The position numbers and the translations under genes are program-made. Source: Kosakonia sacchari (GTDB lineage Bacteria; Pseudomonadota; Gammaproteobacteria; Enterobacterales; Enterobacteriaceae). From it: DNA of 64,000 bases. This document shows positions 10,262-21,664 of the stretch, piece after piece. Each line of letters begins with the position of its first letter. Within the stretch, counting starts at the first letter, position 1. Location of the stretch: assembly GCA_900109485.1 (NCBI GenBank), contig FOAY01000008.1, positions 124,001 through 188,000 on the forward strand, written 5' to 3'. Under the pieces are notes generated by a model, which saw only the letters and a list, made by a program, of their open reading frames with translations, searched no databases and was not told where the DNA came from.

Positions 10262-11497
10262 ATGCTTCATCCGCGAGCCAGAACACTGTTACTGCTGGCC
10301 CTGCCTGCGTTAACTATCGGCGTGGCCTCCAGCCTTATGCTGCTACTGGTAATGAAGATCGCTTCGCTGCTGCAAGCCATTTTGTGGAGCGGTATTCCAT
10401 GGCAACTGGGCATTGCGCCCGATTCGCCCGGCTGGATCTTATTGATACTGACGCTGACCGGGATCGCCGTTGGTCTGGTGATCCGTTTCAGTCGCGAACA
10501 CGGCGGTCCGGATCCGGTGACCGTCCCGCTGATCAATGCGCCGGTGTCCGTCAAAGCATTGCCCGGACTGGTACTGGCGCTGATCCTCGGGCTGGCGGGC
10601 GGCGTTAGCCTTGGGCCGGAACATCCGGTAATGGTGCTGAATATTGCGCTCGCGGTGGCGCTGGGCGCACGCGTCTTCCCGCGCGTAGCGCCGCTGGACT
10701 GGACCATCCTCGCCTCGGCGGGCACCCTTGGTGCGCTGTTCGGTACGCCGGTAGCGGCAGCGCTGGTGTTTTCGCAAACGCTGAGCGCCAGCAATGACGT
10801 GCCGCTGTGGGACCGTTTATTCGCGCCGCTGATGGCCGCCGCGGCTGGAGCGCTAACCACCAGCTTGTTCGCCCTGCCCCATTTTGCCCTGCCAATCCCC
10901 CATTATCCCCAGTTGCATATTGTCGATATCATTAGCGGCGCAGTGGTCACTGTTTTTGCCATCGCGCTGGGTATGGTTGCCGTCTGGTGCCTGCCGCGCC
11001 TGCACCGGTTGATGCACCGGCTGCACAACCCGGTACTGGTTCTTGGCGTTGGTGGCTTCCTGCTTGGCCTGTTGGGGATCATTGGCGGGCCGGTCACGCT
11101 GTTTAAGGGGCTGGACGAGATGCAACAACTGGCCTTCGCCCAGACGCTAACGGTGACGGATTACCTGCTGTTTGCGGTGGTAAAACTGGCTGCACTGGTG
11201 GTTGCTGCTGCCTGCGGTTTTCGCGGCGGGCGTATTTTTCCGGCGGTGTTTGTCGGTGTGGCACTCGGGTTGATGCTGCATGAGCATGTCGATGCCGTAC
11301 CTGCCGCCGTGACGGTTTCTTGCGCGGTGCTCGGTATGGTGCTGGTGGTAACGCGCGATGGCTGGCTGAGCCTGTTTCTTGCCGCCGTGGTGGTGCCGGA
11401 TACCACGCTGCTACCGCTGTTATGCATCGTGATCCTTCCCGCCTGGCTGCTGCTGGCCGGGAAACCGATGATGATTGTTCCCCGGCGCGATGAATAA
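10262..11497 (+). CDS. yfeO: ClC-type ion transport protein YfeO
   Basis: 411 residues, strongly hydrophobic, close to E. coli YfeO (418). It belongs to the chloride channel/transporter family. Signature segments are [13 protein letters not shown] (about 114-126), [14 protein letters not shown], and [18 protein letters not shown] (about 320-337). The N-terminus MLHPRART matches E. coli. The ATG at 10262 has an AAGGA site seven bases upstream; another ATG four bases earlier is out of frame. The transported ion is not established. Convergent with ipdC, with three bases between the stops. Confidence 0.94.
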   Translation: MLHPRARTLLLLALPALTIGVASSLMLLLVMKIASLLQAILWSGIPWQLGIAPDSPGWILLILTLTGIAVGLVIRFSREHGGPDPVTVPLINAPVSVKALPGLVLALILGLAGGVSLGPEHPVMVLNIALAVALGARVFPRVAPLDWTILASAGTLGALFGTPVAAALVFSQTLSASNDVPLWDRLFAPLMAAAAGALTTSLFALPHFALPIPHYPQLHIVDIISGAVVTVFAIALGMVAVWCLPRLHRLMHRLHNPVLVLGVGGFLLGLLGIIGGPVTLFKGLDEMQQLAFAQTLTVTDYLLFAVVKLAALVVAAACGFRGGRIFPAVFVGVALGLMLHEHVDAVPAAVTVSCAVLGMVLVVTRDGWLSLFLAAVVVPDTTLLPLLCIVILPAWLLLAGKPMMIVPRRDE

Positions 11498-11500
11498 CGC

Positions 11501-13192
<1,692 letters not shown>

Positions 13193-13238
13193 TTAAAAGA
13201 AGTGTGATGGGAGTCCAGGATGGACGCTATATTCCAGG

Positions 13239-13256
13239 TGGAAAGTAAGCTTTACG
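13239..13256 (-). promoter_or_regulatory. TyrR box upstream of ipdC
   Basis: TGGAAA-N6-TTTACG matches the TyrR box TGTAAA-N6-TTTACA at 10 of 12 positions with exact spacing. It lies 83 bases upstream of the ipdC start. TyrR with aromatic amino acids activates ipdC in Enterobacter. Confidence 0.65.
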
Positions 13257-13291
13257 ATACAACCCGGTGTACTCTCGTGGAGGCCAATTTT

Positions 13292-13307
13292 GTGTAAACG
13301 TATACAC
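13292..13307 (+). promoter_or_regulatory. Near-perfect 16-base palindrome upstream of the aldo-keto reductase gene
   Basis: GTGTAAACGTATACAC pairs GTGTAAAC with GTATACAC at seven of eight positions. It is centred about 40 bases before the aldo-keto reductase start, where a repressor operator would be expected. The half-site spacing excludes a TyrR box. The binding protein is unknown. Confidence 0.45.
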
Positions 13308-13338
13308 TCACTCTACAACGACAAAAAAGGAGCACGGC

Positions 13339-14337
13339 ATGGCTTATCAGGCAGATCCTGCGCGTTATCAAAACATGGCTTATCGTCGCTGCGGCGACAG
13401 CGGATTAAAGCTTCCGGCCATTTCACTTGGGCTGTGGCACAACTTTGGCGATGCCACTCTGCTGGGAAATAGCCGTCAGTTATTGCAGCACGCTTTCAAT
13501 CTCGGCATTACACACTTCGACCTTGCCAATAACTATGGGCCGCCGCCGGGATCGGCTGAATGCAATTTTGGCCGCATCCTGCATGAGGATTTTCACTCCC
13601 TGCGGGACGAACTGATTATCTCCACCAAAGCCGGTTACACCATGTGGGATGGCCCCTATGGCGACTGGGGTTCCCGTAAGTATTTGATTGCCAGCCTCGA
13701 TCAAAGCCTGCGTCGGATGGGGCTTGAGTATGTGGATATTTTCTACCATCACCGCCCGGACCCGGAAACACCGCTGAAAGAGACGATGCGCGCGCTGGAT
13801 CATATTGTGCGCCAGGGCAAAGCGTTGTACGTCGGCCTGTCTAACTACCCGGCAGCACAGGCACGGGAAGCGATTGATATTCTTAATGATCTGGGAACGC
13901 CTTGCCTGATCCATCAGCCCAAATATTCGATGTTTGAGCGCTGGGTTGAAGAGGGATTGCTGGATGTGCTGCAGGAAAAAGGGGTGGGTAGTATTGCCTT
14001 CTCTCCGCTGGCTGGCGGGCAGCTAACCGACCGCTATTTGCAGGGGATCCCGGCGGATTCGCGCGCTGCCAGCGGCAGCCGTTTTCTCAACCCGGAGCAG
14101 CTCACCACGCAAAAACTGGACATCGTGCGCGCGCTGAATGCGTTGGCGCAACGGCGTGGCCAGAAGCTGTCGCAGATGGCGCTGGCATGGGTGCTGCGGG
14201 ATGATAAGGTGACGTCAGTGCTGATAGGCGCCAGCAAAATAAGCCAGCTCGACGATGCGGTTGGTATGCTGGAAAACCGTCACTTCACTGCGGATGAACG
14301 TGCCGGGATCGAGGCAATTCTGAGCAGTACAAAATAA
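13339..14337 (+). CDS. Aldo/keto reductase, YghZ-like
   Basis: 332 residues, slightly shorter than E. coli YghZ (346) and clearly related. These NADPH enzymes reduce aldehydes; YghZ acts on L-glyceraldehyde 3-phosphate and methylglyoxal. Catalytic tetrad positions are visible in FDLANNYGPPPGSAE (Asp, Tyr), STKAGYTMW (Lys) and the histidines of FYHHRPD. The C-terminal SVLIGASKISQLDD binds cofactor. The ATG at 13339 follows an AAAGGAG site; the frame is open upstream but without support. Divergent from ipdC. Its aldehyde substrate is unknown; a role in disposing of indole-acetaldehyde is only a guess from position. Confidence 0.88.
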   Translation: MAYQADPARYQNMAYRRCGDSGLKLPAISLGLWHNFGDATLLGNSRQLLQHAFNLGITHFDLANNYGPPPGSAECNFGRILHEDFHSLRDELIISTKAGYTMWDGPYGDWGSRKYLIASLDQSLRRMGLEYVDIFYHHRPDPETPLKETMRALDHIVRQGKALYVGLSNYPAAQAREAIDILNDLGTPCLIHQPKYSMFERWVEEGLLDVLQEKGVGSIAFSPLAGGQLTDRYLQGIPADSRAASGSRFLNPEQLTTQKLDIVRALNALAQRRGQKLSQMALAWVLRDDKVTSVLIGASKISQLDDAVGMLENRHFTADERAGIEAILSSTK

Positions 14338-14459
14338 ATACCGTTTTAGCAAAAAGTGCTGTCATTCACGATTTAAGAGTTCCGCCAATAATATGGGGTT
14401 TTGCCGCCCCGTAAAATTGTTGTAACAGGCCGTTTCGGCCCGATCGTGAGGAGAAGAGT

Positions 14460-14780
14460 ATGTTCAGGTCACTGATTCTGGCAGCAGTGTTAATGGCTTC
14501 AGCGCCGCTGGTCGCTAATGCTGGCGAAATCACCCTGTTGCCGTCGATTAAATTGCAAATTGGCGATCGTGATAATTATGGTAACTACTGGGACGGCGGA
14601 CGCTGGCGTGACCGGGACTACTGGGGTCGTCACTATGAATGGCGCGGTGACCGCTGGTACAGGCACGATCGCGGTTGGCATCGCGGCTGGGATAAGCACA
14701 ATGCTTACGAGCGCGGCTATCGTGAAGGCTGGCGCGACCGTGATGATCATCGCGGCCCGGGGCGCGGCCATCACCACTAA
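14460..14780 (+). CDS. ypeC: Secreted Trp/Arg/Asp-rich protein YpeC (DUF2502)
   Basis: 106 residues, close to E. coli YpeC (108). A signal peptide ([22 protein letters not shown]) is followed by [20 protein letters not shown] and a tail rich in Trp, Arg, Asp, Gly and His, ending in a GRGHHH cluster. Exported, probably periplasmic; function unknown. An AGGAGAAG site precedes the ATG. The gene is followed by a REP-like repeat and a terminator. Confidence 0.93.
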   Translation: MFRSLILAAVLMASAPLVANAGEITLLPSIKLQIGDRDNYGNYWDGGRWRDRDYWGRHYEWRGDRWYRHDRGWHRGWDKHNAYERGYREGWRDRDDHRGPGRGHHH

Positions 14781-14787
14781 TTTTCGT

Positions 14788-14812
14788 GCCGGATAGCGCT
14801 CCGCTAACCGGC
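14788..14812. repeat. REP-like palindromic repeat
   Basis: GCCGGATAGCG-CTCCG-CTAACCGGC arms just after the ypeC stop, typical of enterobacterial REP elements, which often stabilise mRNA 3' ends. Confidence 0.6.
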
Positions 14813-14823
14813 ATTCAACATCC

Positions 14824-14855
14824 TGCCCGCAGCGCTAAACGCCTGCGGGCATTTT
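14824..14855 (+). terminator. Terminator after ypeC
   Basis: Perfect nine-base stem TGCCCGCAG (14824-14832) / CTGCGGGCA (14843-14851), followed by TTTT. It ends the ypeC transcript just before the converging mntH. Confidence 0.85.
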
Positions 14856-14857
14856 CA

Positions 14858-16096
14858 TTATAAATCCGCAAGTGTTCCGACCAGCAGCCAGACATTTAAG
14901 CTCACCACCAGCACCACAATTAACCAGCCTGTACGTTTCACCAGCGCGCTGTTTACCAGCCCGCCCATCAATTTACGGTCGCTGGTAAAGACCAGTAACG
15001 GCACCAGCGCCAGTGCAATGCCAAAGCTCAACAGCACCTGGCTCATTACCAGGATGCGGGTCGGATCAAGCCCCAGCCAGATCACGATAAACGACGGCAT
15101 CATGGTAACGCTGCGGCGCACCCACAGCGGAATGTGGAAGCGGACAAATCCCTGCATCACCACCTGTCCCGCCAGCGTCCCCACTACGGTGGAGGAGAGA
15201 CCGGCCGCCACCAGACTCAACCCAAAAATGGTTGCCGCAGCATGGCTTAAAAGCGGTTCCAGCGTCAGATAAGCCTGATCGAGATCGGCCACGCCGGTAT
15301 GTCCGTTAAAATGAAACGCCGCGGCAGCCGTCGCCATCATCGCCAGGTTAACAAAGCCGGCAATGGTCATGGCAATGCCTACGTCCCATTTTGTCGCAGA
15401 GTAGCGCTCGTGCTGCGTGCCCTGATGCAGATGCTGCGTCAGCGACGAGTGCAGGTAAATCACGTGCGGCATGATGGTTGCGCCCAGCACACCAGCGGCA
15501 AGGAACACGGCGTCAGTTCCCGGCAAGCTGGGGATGATAATGCCCTGCGCCAGTTGCGCCAGCTTCGGCTGTGAAAAGGCCAGCTCAACAATGTATGCCG
15601 CCGCCACAAACAACAGCAGCCCGCCAATGACTTTCTCGAGCGGTTTTTGCCCGCGGCGTTGCAGCATCAAAATAAGGAACGTCGCAATACCGGTGAGAAC
15701 TGCACCTTGCAGCAGTGAAACGCCAAGGATCAATTTGAAGCCAATTGCGGCGCCAATAAATTCAGCCAGATCGGTCGCCATGGCGATGATTTCCGCCTGA
15801 ACCCAGTAAAACCACACCAGCGGACGCGGATAGTGATCGCGGATCTGCTCAGCGAGATTTTTTCCGGTAGCGATACCGAGTTTGGCAGACAGTAACTGGA
15901 TCAACATCGCCATGATATTGGCCCACACGACAACCCACAGCAACTGGTAGCCAAAGCTGGCGCCTGCCTGGATGTTGGTGGCGAAATTCCCCGGATCGAT
16001 GTAGCCAATCGCGGCAATAAACGCAGGCCCCATTAACGCCAGCTTTAACTTGCGCGCTGCACGCCCACTGCTATTCTCAACGCGACTATTGTTCAT
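14858..16096 (-). CDS. mntH: Proton-coupled Mn(II) transporter MntH (NRAMP)
   Basis: 412 residues, the E. coli length, with about 11 membrane helices. Imports Mn2+ with protons across the inner membrane. Signature motifs are [13 protein letters not shown] in helix 1 (DPGN) and [11 protein letters not shown] in helix 6 (MPH), both lining the metal site. MntR and Fur boxes sit immediately upstream, so expression should fall with high manganese or iron. Confidence 0.97.
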   Translation of the reverse strand: MNNSRVENSSGRAARKLKLALMGPAFIAAIGYIDPGNFATNIQAGASFGYQLLWVVVWANIMAMLIQLLSAKLGIATGKNLAEQIRDHYPRPLVWFYWVQAEIIAMATDLAEFIGAAIGFKLILGVSLLQGAVLTGIATFLILMLQRRGQKPLEKVIGGLLLFVAAAYIVELAFSQPKLAQLAQGIIIPSLPGTDAVFLAAGVLGATIMPHVIYLHSSLTQHLHQGTQHERYSATKWDVGIAMTIAGFVNLAMMATAAAAFHFNGHTGVADLDQAYLTLEPLLSHAAATIFGLSLVAAGLSSTVVGTLAGQVVMQGFVRFHIPLWVRRSVTMMPSFIVIWLGLDPTRILVMSQVLLSFGIALALVPLLVFTSDRKLMGGLVNSALVKRTGWLIVVLVVSLNVWLLVGTLADL

Positions 16097-16107
16097 TTAT
16101 TGCCCCT

Positions 16108-16129
16108 AAATATAGCCTTTGCTATGTTT
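16108..16129 (-). promoter_or_regulatory. MntR box upstream of mntH
   Basis: The 22-base site has AAATATAGC and GCTATGTTT arms around CTTT, almost identical to the known MntR palindrome (AAACATAGC and GCTATGTTT arms). It lies 11 bases before the mntH start codon. Confidence 0.9.
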
Positions 16130-16140
16130 CATGTTAGCAA

Positions 16141-16159
16141 AATGAGAATGATTATCAAG
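16141..16159 (-). promoter_or_regulatory. Fur box upstream of mntH
   Basis: AATGAGAATGATTATCAAG resembles the 19-base Fur consensus and sits where E. coli and Salmonella mntH carry their Fur site. Confidence 0.65.
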
Positions 16160-16339
16160 TTCATTTAAAATGGATTTACCTGATTTCTCTGATAGCCAGA
16201 AACGATAGAAGGGCCGGATCTCAAGGATGGTGACGGCGATAGCAGGAACCATCGTCGAATTATGTTAAGAGTGTAGCATTTGAACGCAACTTTTCACTCC
16301 TTTACTTAACATAACAGAAATGTATGTTTGATCACTATT

Positions 16340-16355
16340 TTTGAGTCTGGTCACA
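16340..16355 (+). promoter_or_regulatory. CRP site upstream of nupC
   Basis: TTTGA-N6-TCACA matches the CRP consensus TGTGA-N6-TCACA at nine of ten positions, about 100 bases before nupC. E. coli nupC is controlled by CRP with CytR. Confidence 0.7.
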
Positions 16356-16450
16356 GGACATCAATATAGTGTGTGTTTGATCTCGTTTTCTTTCCGCTTG
16401 TTACATAGAATGTGCACGAAATTTCTACCCGTCTCATATTTGGAGCAAAT

Positions 16451-17638
16451 ATGTCCCGCGTTCTGCACTTTGTCCTGGCGCTTGCTGTTGTGGCGCTGCT
16501 TGCCCTGCTTTTCAGCAGCGATCGCAAGAAGATCCGCATTCGTTTTGTTATTCAACTGCTGGTGATTGAAGTTTTACTGGCCTGGTTCTTCCTGAACTCT
16601 GATATTGGCCTTGGCTTCGTGAAAGGCTTCTCCGAAATGTTTGAAAAACTGCTCGGTTTTGCCAACGAAGGCACTAACTTCGTCTTCGGTAAAATGAATG
16701 ACGAAGGCCTGGCGTTCTTCTTCCTGAAAGTGCTGTGCCCGATCGTCTTTATTTCTGCATTGATCGGTATTCTGCAACACATTCGTGTGCTGCCAATTAT
16801 TATTCGCGCCATCGGGACGGTGCTTTCCAAAGTTAACGGCATGGGCAAACTGGAGTCCTTTAACGCCGTCAGCTCCCTGATTCTGGGTCAGTCCGAAAAC
16901 TTTATCGCCTATAAAGATATCCTCGGCAAAATGTCACGCAACCGCATGTACACCATGGCCGCGACAGCAATGTCAACGGTTTCCATGTCCATCGTCGGCG
17001 CGTACATGACCATGCTCCAGCCGAAATATGTGGTGGCGGCGCTGGTACTGAACATGTTCAGCACCTTTATTGTTCTGTCGCTGATCAACCCGTACCGTGT
17101 TGAAGAGAGCGAAGAAAACCTGCAGATGGCAAAACTGCACGAAGGTCAGAGCTTCTTCGAAATGCTGGGTGAATACATTCTGGCGGGCTTTAAAGTGGCG
17201 ATTATCGTGGCGGCAATGTTGATCGGCTTTATCGCGCTGATCTCCGGCCTGAACGCGCTGTTTGCTGCTATTTTCGGCATCTCCTTCCAGGGCATTCTCG
17301 GTTACATCTTCTATCCGATCGCCTGGGTTCTGGGTGTGCCGGCGCACGAAGCATTGCAGGTCGCCAGCATCATGGCAACCAAACTGGTGTCTAACGAATT
17401 CGTGGCAATGATGGATCTGCAAAAAATCGCAGCGAACCTCTCCCCGCGCTCTGAAGGCATCCTGTCGGTGTTCCTCGTTTCCTTCGCCAACTTCTCCTCT
17501 ATCGGCATTATCGCAGGCGCGATCAAAGGCCTGAATGAAGAGCAAGGCAACGTCGTTTCCCGCTTTGGTCTGAAGCTGGTGTACGGCTCGACGCTGGTCA
17601 GCGTGCTTTCTGCCGCCATCGCCGCGCTGGTTATCTGA
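16451..17638 (+). CDS. nupC: Nucleoside:proton symporter NupC
   Basis: 395 residues against 400 in E. coli; the difference is a five-residue gap in a loop ([14 protein letters not shown]). Imports nucleosides other than guanine nucleosides with protons across the inner membrane. Family features are [12 protein letters not shown], the [15 protein letters not shown] helix, NEFVAMMDL and FANFSSIGI. The ATG at 16451 matches the E. coli start ([12 protein letters not shown] in E. coli, [12 protein letters not shown] here); the 13 codons open upstream are not used. It ends at a strong bidirectional terminator. Confidence 0.97.
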   Translation: MSRVLHFVLALAVVALLALLFSSDRKKIRIRFVIQLLVIEVLLAWFFLNSDIGLGFVKGFSEMFEKLLGFANEGTNFVFGKMNDEGLAFFFLKVLCPIVFISALIGILQHIRVLPIIIRAIGTVLSKVNGMGKLESFNAVSSLILGQSENFIAYKDILGKMSRNRMYTMAATAMSTVSMSIVGAYMTMLQPKYVVAALVLNMFSTFIVLSLINPYRVEESEENLQMAKLHEGQSFFEMLGEYILAGFKVAIIVAAMLIGFIALISGLNALFAAIFGISFQGILGYIFYPIAWVLGVPAHEALQVASIMATKLVSNEFVAMMDLQKIAANLSPRSEGILSVFLVSFANFSSIGIIAGAIKGLNEEQGNVVSRFGLKLVYGSTLVSVLSAAIAALVI

Positions 17639-17654
17639 TAGCGACGCAAGAGAC

Positions 17655-17684
17655 AAAAAAACCGGGGAATTCCCCGGTTTTTTT
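17655..17684. terminator. Perfect bidirectional terminator, nupC and pdeA
   Basis: A perfect 30-base palindrome: A7, CCGGGGAA/TTCCCCGG, T7. It terminates both converging genes and overlaps the pdeA stop region. Confidence 0.95.
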
Positions 17685-19872
17685 ATTCGCCAGCAGTCAA
17701 CGGCTGCGGCTTGCCAAATAAATACCCTTGCAGATAATCCACTCCCGCCTCCAGCAGCAGTTCGCGTTGCGCTTCGTTTTCCACATACTCCGCCACAACG
17801 GTAAGAGACTTTGCTTTCGCCAGTTCGCAAATCGCTTTCACAATCATCACATCCTGCTGATCCTCGAGAATATCCCGCACAAAACAGCCATCGATCTTGA
17901 TGATATCCGCTTGCAGCCGTTTCAGGCGCTCAAAGTTGGCATAACCGGTACCGAAATCGTCGATGGCAATTTTGAACCCTGCCTGGCGCAATTGCAGGAT
18001 GTTAAGAATGCTGACTTCGGAATTGGAAAAGGCCTGCTCTTCGGTGATTTCGATGATCACCGTCTGCGGCGCTATCGCATAGTGCTCAAACAACGCCAGA
18101 AACTGCGGCGCAAAAGCTTTTTGCATCAGCGTCATCGGCATTAGATTCACTGAAAAACGCGCATACTGGCTGGTTTGTGGATGCTGCTGCATCCATTGCA
18201 ACAGGCGTTCAACCACCAACATGTCAAAACGTGTTCCGAGGTTAAACTGCGCGATAACGGGGATAAATTGATCCGGCGTAATGAGCTCGCCATCGCTGAT
18301 AAGCCGGGTGAGAATTTCCTGGTATCCCTTCCCTTGCGCATCAACAATCGGCTGGCCATAAAGCTGAATGCCATTTTCATCCAGCGCGCGTTTAACCTTG
18401 TTAAGCTGCAAGACGCGGTCCGTCGTCTGATCAGCTACCGTCTGTAAACTGTTAGTGAGCGCCAGTACCTGATGCCCGGCGCTGGCCTCCTCTGCCAGCC
18501 AGCTTAATTGCCCCAGCGTCTGATGCAGCGCTTCGCCGCACGCGTGCAACTCTCCCCAGGAAGCGCCAAATTCGATATCAAGGCCGACGTTGTTCCAGAA
18601 GATGCGACGGCTGTTCAGATAATCGATCATATGCTGTAAACGCGCCGCCGTTTCCGGCCCGTTTAACAGCAGCAACAGTTCACTGCCGGGCAACTGGAAA
18701 AAACGCTCGCCACTCTGCAACAGGGGTTGTAGCTGACGGGCAACGCTGCGCTTCACATGCACGCGCATCATCATGCCGAAATGCTTGCTGAGAAACTCCA
18801 TATTCTTCATATGCAGGCAACACACCACGTCGTTGGGCTGTTGCTCCATCTGTTTTTCCAGCGCGCGAAGATTCGGCAGACCGGTCAGCGGATCGCTCAT
18901 TGCCTGTAACTGCCAGCGTCTTTTCAGCCACTCACTGCGGTGAAAAACCTGCGTCATATACAACATGCAAATGGTAAAGCTGATCAACACTGACATGACA
19001 AATGCCAGCGAGTAGTCGGAATTCACACCCTGCAGGAAGTTATTGTTATAAGCCAACAGCATAAACGCCGAAACAGACCAGCTAAGTGTAATAAATGAAT
19101 AACTTAACCTGCTTATCCCCAGCGTGAAAAGGATGAAAATAATCGGCACTAAATATCCGGCAATATAGTCGGTTTTAAAAGGTGAGCACAATATAATAAC
19201 GGTTGCAACTAATGCCCCCAGCCAGCCCAGCATAAATAAGCGCTTTTTAGCCGATAAAAAAGGCTGGCGATTGCGATAGCAGAATGTCCGGGCAAAACGC
19301 GGATTGATTATCATCCGTAACGGATAATAGATAATCATAGTAAAAATGAGCGCTGCGCAAATCAGGCTTTGTACATCAATGATTGAGAAAATACTTGTTC
19401 CGGAGCCGAAAAAATTCGAGATATTAATCGGATAGTTAAACCAGACTCCGGCAATATACATTGACGCCTTAATACCGACAGGCGCAACAAATCCCAGCCA
19501 CACCACGCGCACCGCCATATCTCTGTTTGGCATGCCGTGACGCCAGCGTGCGCCAAGCCGCCAGCGCACAATAGCGCAGACGGCAAGTACCGGGAATAAC
19601 TGGCAGAATAACAATACCACCGCTTCCGTATGCGGGAGATGAAATGTGCTCTCATTCACCACGGCAAAGCTAATGATTATTGGAATAATCCCATGACGGC
19701 CGAATAAAAAAATAATCGCCAGCATTACGCTTAATGGTAGCCATGCCAGAAATAGCGTAGAGGCATCGACAACTGCACGCGGTGAAATAAAACGAGAAAC
19801 AGGAAGTGCTACCAGGCATAAAATTAACGCGAGCAGGAATTTTCTTATACAACTGTATTTGTCATATGTCAT
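17683..19872 (-). CDS. pdeA: Cyclic-di-GMP phosphodiesterase PdeA (YfeA)
   Basis: 729 residues, the E. coli length and position. The N-terminal half is a MASE1-type membrane sensor with about eight to ten helices. A GGDEF-like domain follows (DPLTGLPNLRALE) but its catalytic site reads LPGSELLL, so it should not make c-di-GMP. The C-terminal EAL domain carries EIL in place of EAL (YQEILTRL), with NLMPMTL, EITEEQAFS, DDFGTGYANFERL and KIDG intact. E. coli PdeA has the same EIL change. The ATG at 19872 is preferred to a TTG one codon upstream. Confidence 0.92.
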   Translation of the reverse strand: MTYDKYSCIRKFLLALILCLVALPVSRFISPRAVVDASTLFLAWLPLSVMLAIIFLFGRHGIIPIIISFAVVNESTFHLPHTEAVVLLFCQLFPVLAVCAIVRWRLGARWRHGMPNRDMAVRVVWLGFVAPVGIKASMYIAGVWFNYPINISNFFGSGTSIFSIIDVQSLICAALIFTMIIYYPLRMIINPRFARTFCYRNRQPFLSAKKRLFMLGWLGALVATVIILCSPFKTDYIAGYLVPIIFILFTLGISRLSYSFITLSWSVSAFMLLAYNNNFLQGVNSDYSLAFVMSVLISFTICMLYMTQVFHRSEWLKRRWQLQAMSDPLTGLPNLRALEKQMEQQPNDVVCCLHMKNMEFLSKHFGMMMRVHVKRSVARQLQPLLQSGERFFQLPGSELLLLLNGPETAARLQHMIDYLNSRRIFWNNVGLDIEFGASWGELHACGEALHQTLGQLSWLAEEASAGHQVLALTNSLQTVADQTTDRVLQLNKVKRALDENGIQLYGQPIVDAQGKGYQEILTRLISDGELITPDQFIPVIAQFNLGTRFDMLVVERLLQWMQQHPQTSQYARFSVNLMPMTLMQKAFAPQFLALFEHYAIAPQTVIIEITEEQAFSNSEVSILNILQLRQAGFKIAIDDFGTGYANFERLKRLQADIIKIDGCFVRDILEDQQDVMIVKAICELAKAKSLTVVAEYVENEAQRELLLEAGVDYLQGYLFGKPQPLTAGE

Positions 19873-20047
19873 CAAAGTTAATTAAATGATCCTGGCAGAA
19901 GAATAGAATAGCCAGAATAATAGGTTTATTCATTACATGAATCAAGTTATCAGACCGTCGAACACCTTTCATTACTGCGGCTTTACCGGACTACCACTTT
20001 TCCAGTTTTTGCTGTAATAAATTGACAAATCGGAAGCTTAAAAAGCA

Positions 20048-20073
20048 AAAACCCCCGCGTAAACGCGAGGGTT
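20048..20073 (-). terminator. Terminator of the tRNA-Ala operon
   Basis: On the minus strand CCCTCGCGT-TT-ACGCGGGGG is followed by TTTTTGCTTTTT, directly after the second tRNA. Confidence 0.9.
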
Positions 20074-20081
20074 TGAAATTT

Positions 20082-20157
<76 letters not shown>

Positions 20158-20198
20158 ACAATTTGTCTTTACGCACCAACTCCGTTGGGTTCGGAATT

Positions 20199-20274
<76 letters not shown>

Positions 20275-20306
20275 ATTGCGTAAAGCGTGTCGTGTTGACG
20301 GGCGGC

Positions 20307-20335
20307 ATAATATGAATTCCCTTGCCAGGTGTCAA
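20307..20335 (-). promoter_or_regulatory. Sigma70 promoter of the tRNA-Ala operon
   Basis: TTGACA (20330-20335) and TATTAT (20307-20312) on the minus strand with exactly 17 bases between, followed by the GC-rich discriminator GCCGCCCG, typical of stringently controlled stable-RNA promoters. Confidence 0.9.
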
Positions 20336-20494
20336 CGGCAAAATCGTACCGTGTCAATCAATCGCTGAAAAAGCATGCAAATTAAGGACATTGCGTAGCT
20401 CCTCGCAGTCAGTAGTTAAACGTGTCACATTTTCCCGTAAAATGGTGCTATAACATAAGCCACTAATTACCCTTACAACCATTCGGGAAATTAC

Positions 20495-20854
20495 ATGCTC
20501 AAGGAACGAATGACGCCAGAAGAGTTAGCCAGTCTTACCGGATACAGTCGGCAAACCATCAATAAGTGGGTGCGCAGAGAAGGCTGGATCACCTCGCCAA
20601 AACCCGGAGTGCAAGGAGGAAAAGCCCGGCTGGTGCATGTAAATGAGCAAGTCCGCGCCTTTATTCGCAGCGCACAGCGTAGCGAAGAGCCAGCCCCTGC
20701 GATACGTACTATCAGCAACAACTCACTTGAAGCTTTGCTTATTTCGTTGGCGAAAGAGATGACCGACGCCGAGCAAAAGCAGCTCACCTCTCTACTCTTA
20801 CGTGACGGCATAACCGGGTTATTGCAACGTCTTGGCATCCGCAATCAGAAATAA
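20495..20854 (+). CDS. yfeC: YfeC, putative DNA-binding regulator
   Basis: 119 residues, close to E. coli YfeC. The N-terminal helix-turn-helix (MTPEELASLTGYSRQTINKW, then VRREGW) and the conserved SPKPGVQGGKARLVHVNEQV block define the YfeC-like family; the C-terminus (LLLRDGITGLLQRLGI) recurs in yfeD. Role unknown. It is followed after one base by its paralogue yfeD, suggesting translational coupling. Confidence 0.92.
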   Translation: MLKERMTPEELASLTGYSRQTINKWVRREGWITSPKPGVQGGKARLVHVNEQVRAFIRSAQRSEEPAPAIRTISNNSLEALLISLAKEMTDAEQKQLTSLLLRDGITGLLQRLGIRNQK

Positions 20855-20855
20855 G

Positions 20856-21248
20856 ATGATGAAACTCGCTAACAAAATGACGACTGAAGAGCTAGCCGAT
20901 TTTCTCGGTGTTGCCAGACAAACCGTTAATCGCTGGATCCGTGAACAAGGTTGGCAAACGGAAGCGCTACCCGGAATCAAAGGTGGTCGCGCAAGGCTAA
21001 TTCACATCACCAAAGAAGTGCGGAATTTCGTGATGAAAACGCCCTCCATGCGCCAGCGTAATTCTCCTTACTCTATCGCGGAGCCGGCACCATCTTATGC
21101 GAGTGAAAACAACTCGCTGCGGGAGATTGTCAAAGTCTTACAGAACATGACGCCCGAAGAACAGAAGCTGTTGGCGGTGTTACTGGCCCGCGAAGGGATC
21201 TGCGGGTTTTTACAGCGCCTCGGCATAACACAGACGATCGATGAGTAA
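20856..21248 (+). CDS. yfeD: YfeD, paralogue of YfeC
   Basis: 130 residues, the recalled length of E. coli YfeD when started at the ATG at 20856. It repeats the YfeC plan: helix-turn-helix (MTTEELADFLGVARQTVNRW), PGIKGGRARLIHI, a variable middle, and LLAREGICGFLQRLGI. The two proteins align end to end, a tandem duplication. Followed at once by a terminator; in E. coli the next gene is gltX, so synteny breaks here. Confidence 0.92.
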   Translation: MMKLANKMTTEELADFLGVARQTVNRWIREQGWQTEALPGIKGGRARLIHITKEVRNFVMKTPSMRQRNSPYSIAEPAPSYASENNSLREIVKVLQNMTPEEQKLLAVLLAREGICGFLQRLGITQTIDE

Positions 21249-21250
21249 AA

Positions 21251-21274
21251 AACCGGCCTTAATGGCCGGTTTTA
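21251..21274 (+). terminator. Terminator after yfeD
   Basis: Stem AACCGGCC (21251-21258) / GGCCGGTT (21264-21271) with a TTAAT loop and TTTTA tail. Confidence 0.9.
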
Positions 21275-21284
21275 GTTTACGCGT

Positions 21285-21626
21285 TTAATGCGTATGCGGG
21301 TGGTTTTCCCGACGATACGCACCCGGCGGCTGGTTAAACGTGCGGGTAAAGGTACGTGTGAAGGTTTGTTGCGAATCAAAGCCGTACTTCAGGCAGATAT
21401 CGTAAACCTTCTGATTGGTATTGAGTAAATCCTGCGCGGCAAGCGACAGTTTGCGCTCGCGAATATAACGTCCAAGACTCTCCCCTTTGTACTGCAAGAA
21501 GAGGCGTTGCAGGTGCCATTTGGAATAGCCCGCGTGCGCTGCAATATCATCAATACGTAACGGTTGATGGAGATTGTCGTCGATCCACTCGACGATAGTG
21601 TCGATAACCTGAGCGGAAATAGTCAT
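21285..21626 (-). CDS. ramA: Multidrug-response transcription activator RamA (AraC/XylS family)
   Basis: 113 residues, the Klebsiella RamA length and near-identical at both ends (MTISAQVIDTIVEWIDDNLH at the start, QPPGAYRRENHPHTH at the end). Like MarA and SoxS it is just a double helix-turn-helix module (DDIAAHAGYSKWHLQRLF and DICLKYGFDSQQTFTRTF). RamA activates acrAB, tolC and related genes and lowers drug susceptibility. The ATG at 21626 has a GGGGAG site. It lies 38 bases after romA in the same direction, as in the Klebsiella ramR-romA-ramA locus. Confidence 0.95.
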   Translation of the reverse strand: MTISAQVIDTIVEWIDDNLHQPLRIDDIAAHAGYSKWHLQRLFLQYKGESLGRYIRERKLSLAAQDLLNTNQKVYDICLKYGFDSQQTFTRTFTRTFNQPPGAYRRENHPHTH

Positions 21627-21664
21627 ACTGCGCTCCCCCTCTGCTCTTCGATTAATAAACGGGT

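Noticed and set aside
13292-13307. TyrR box reading of the palindrome
   Set aside because: The half-sites are separated by two bases, not six. The better TyrR match is at 13239-13256.
16412-16450. Upstream start for nupC
   Set aside because: E. coli NupC begins at the position matching 16451; the extra codons are not conserved.
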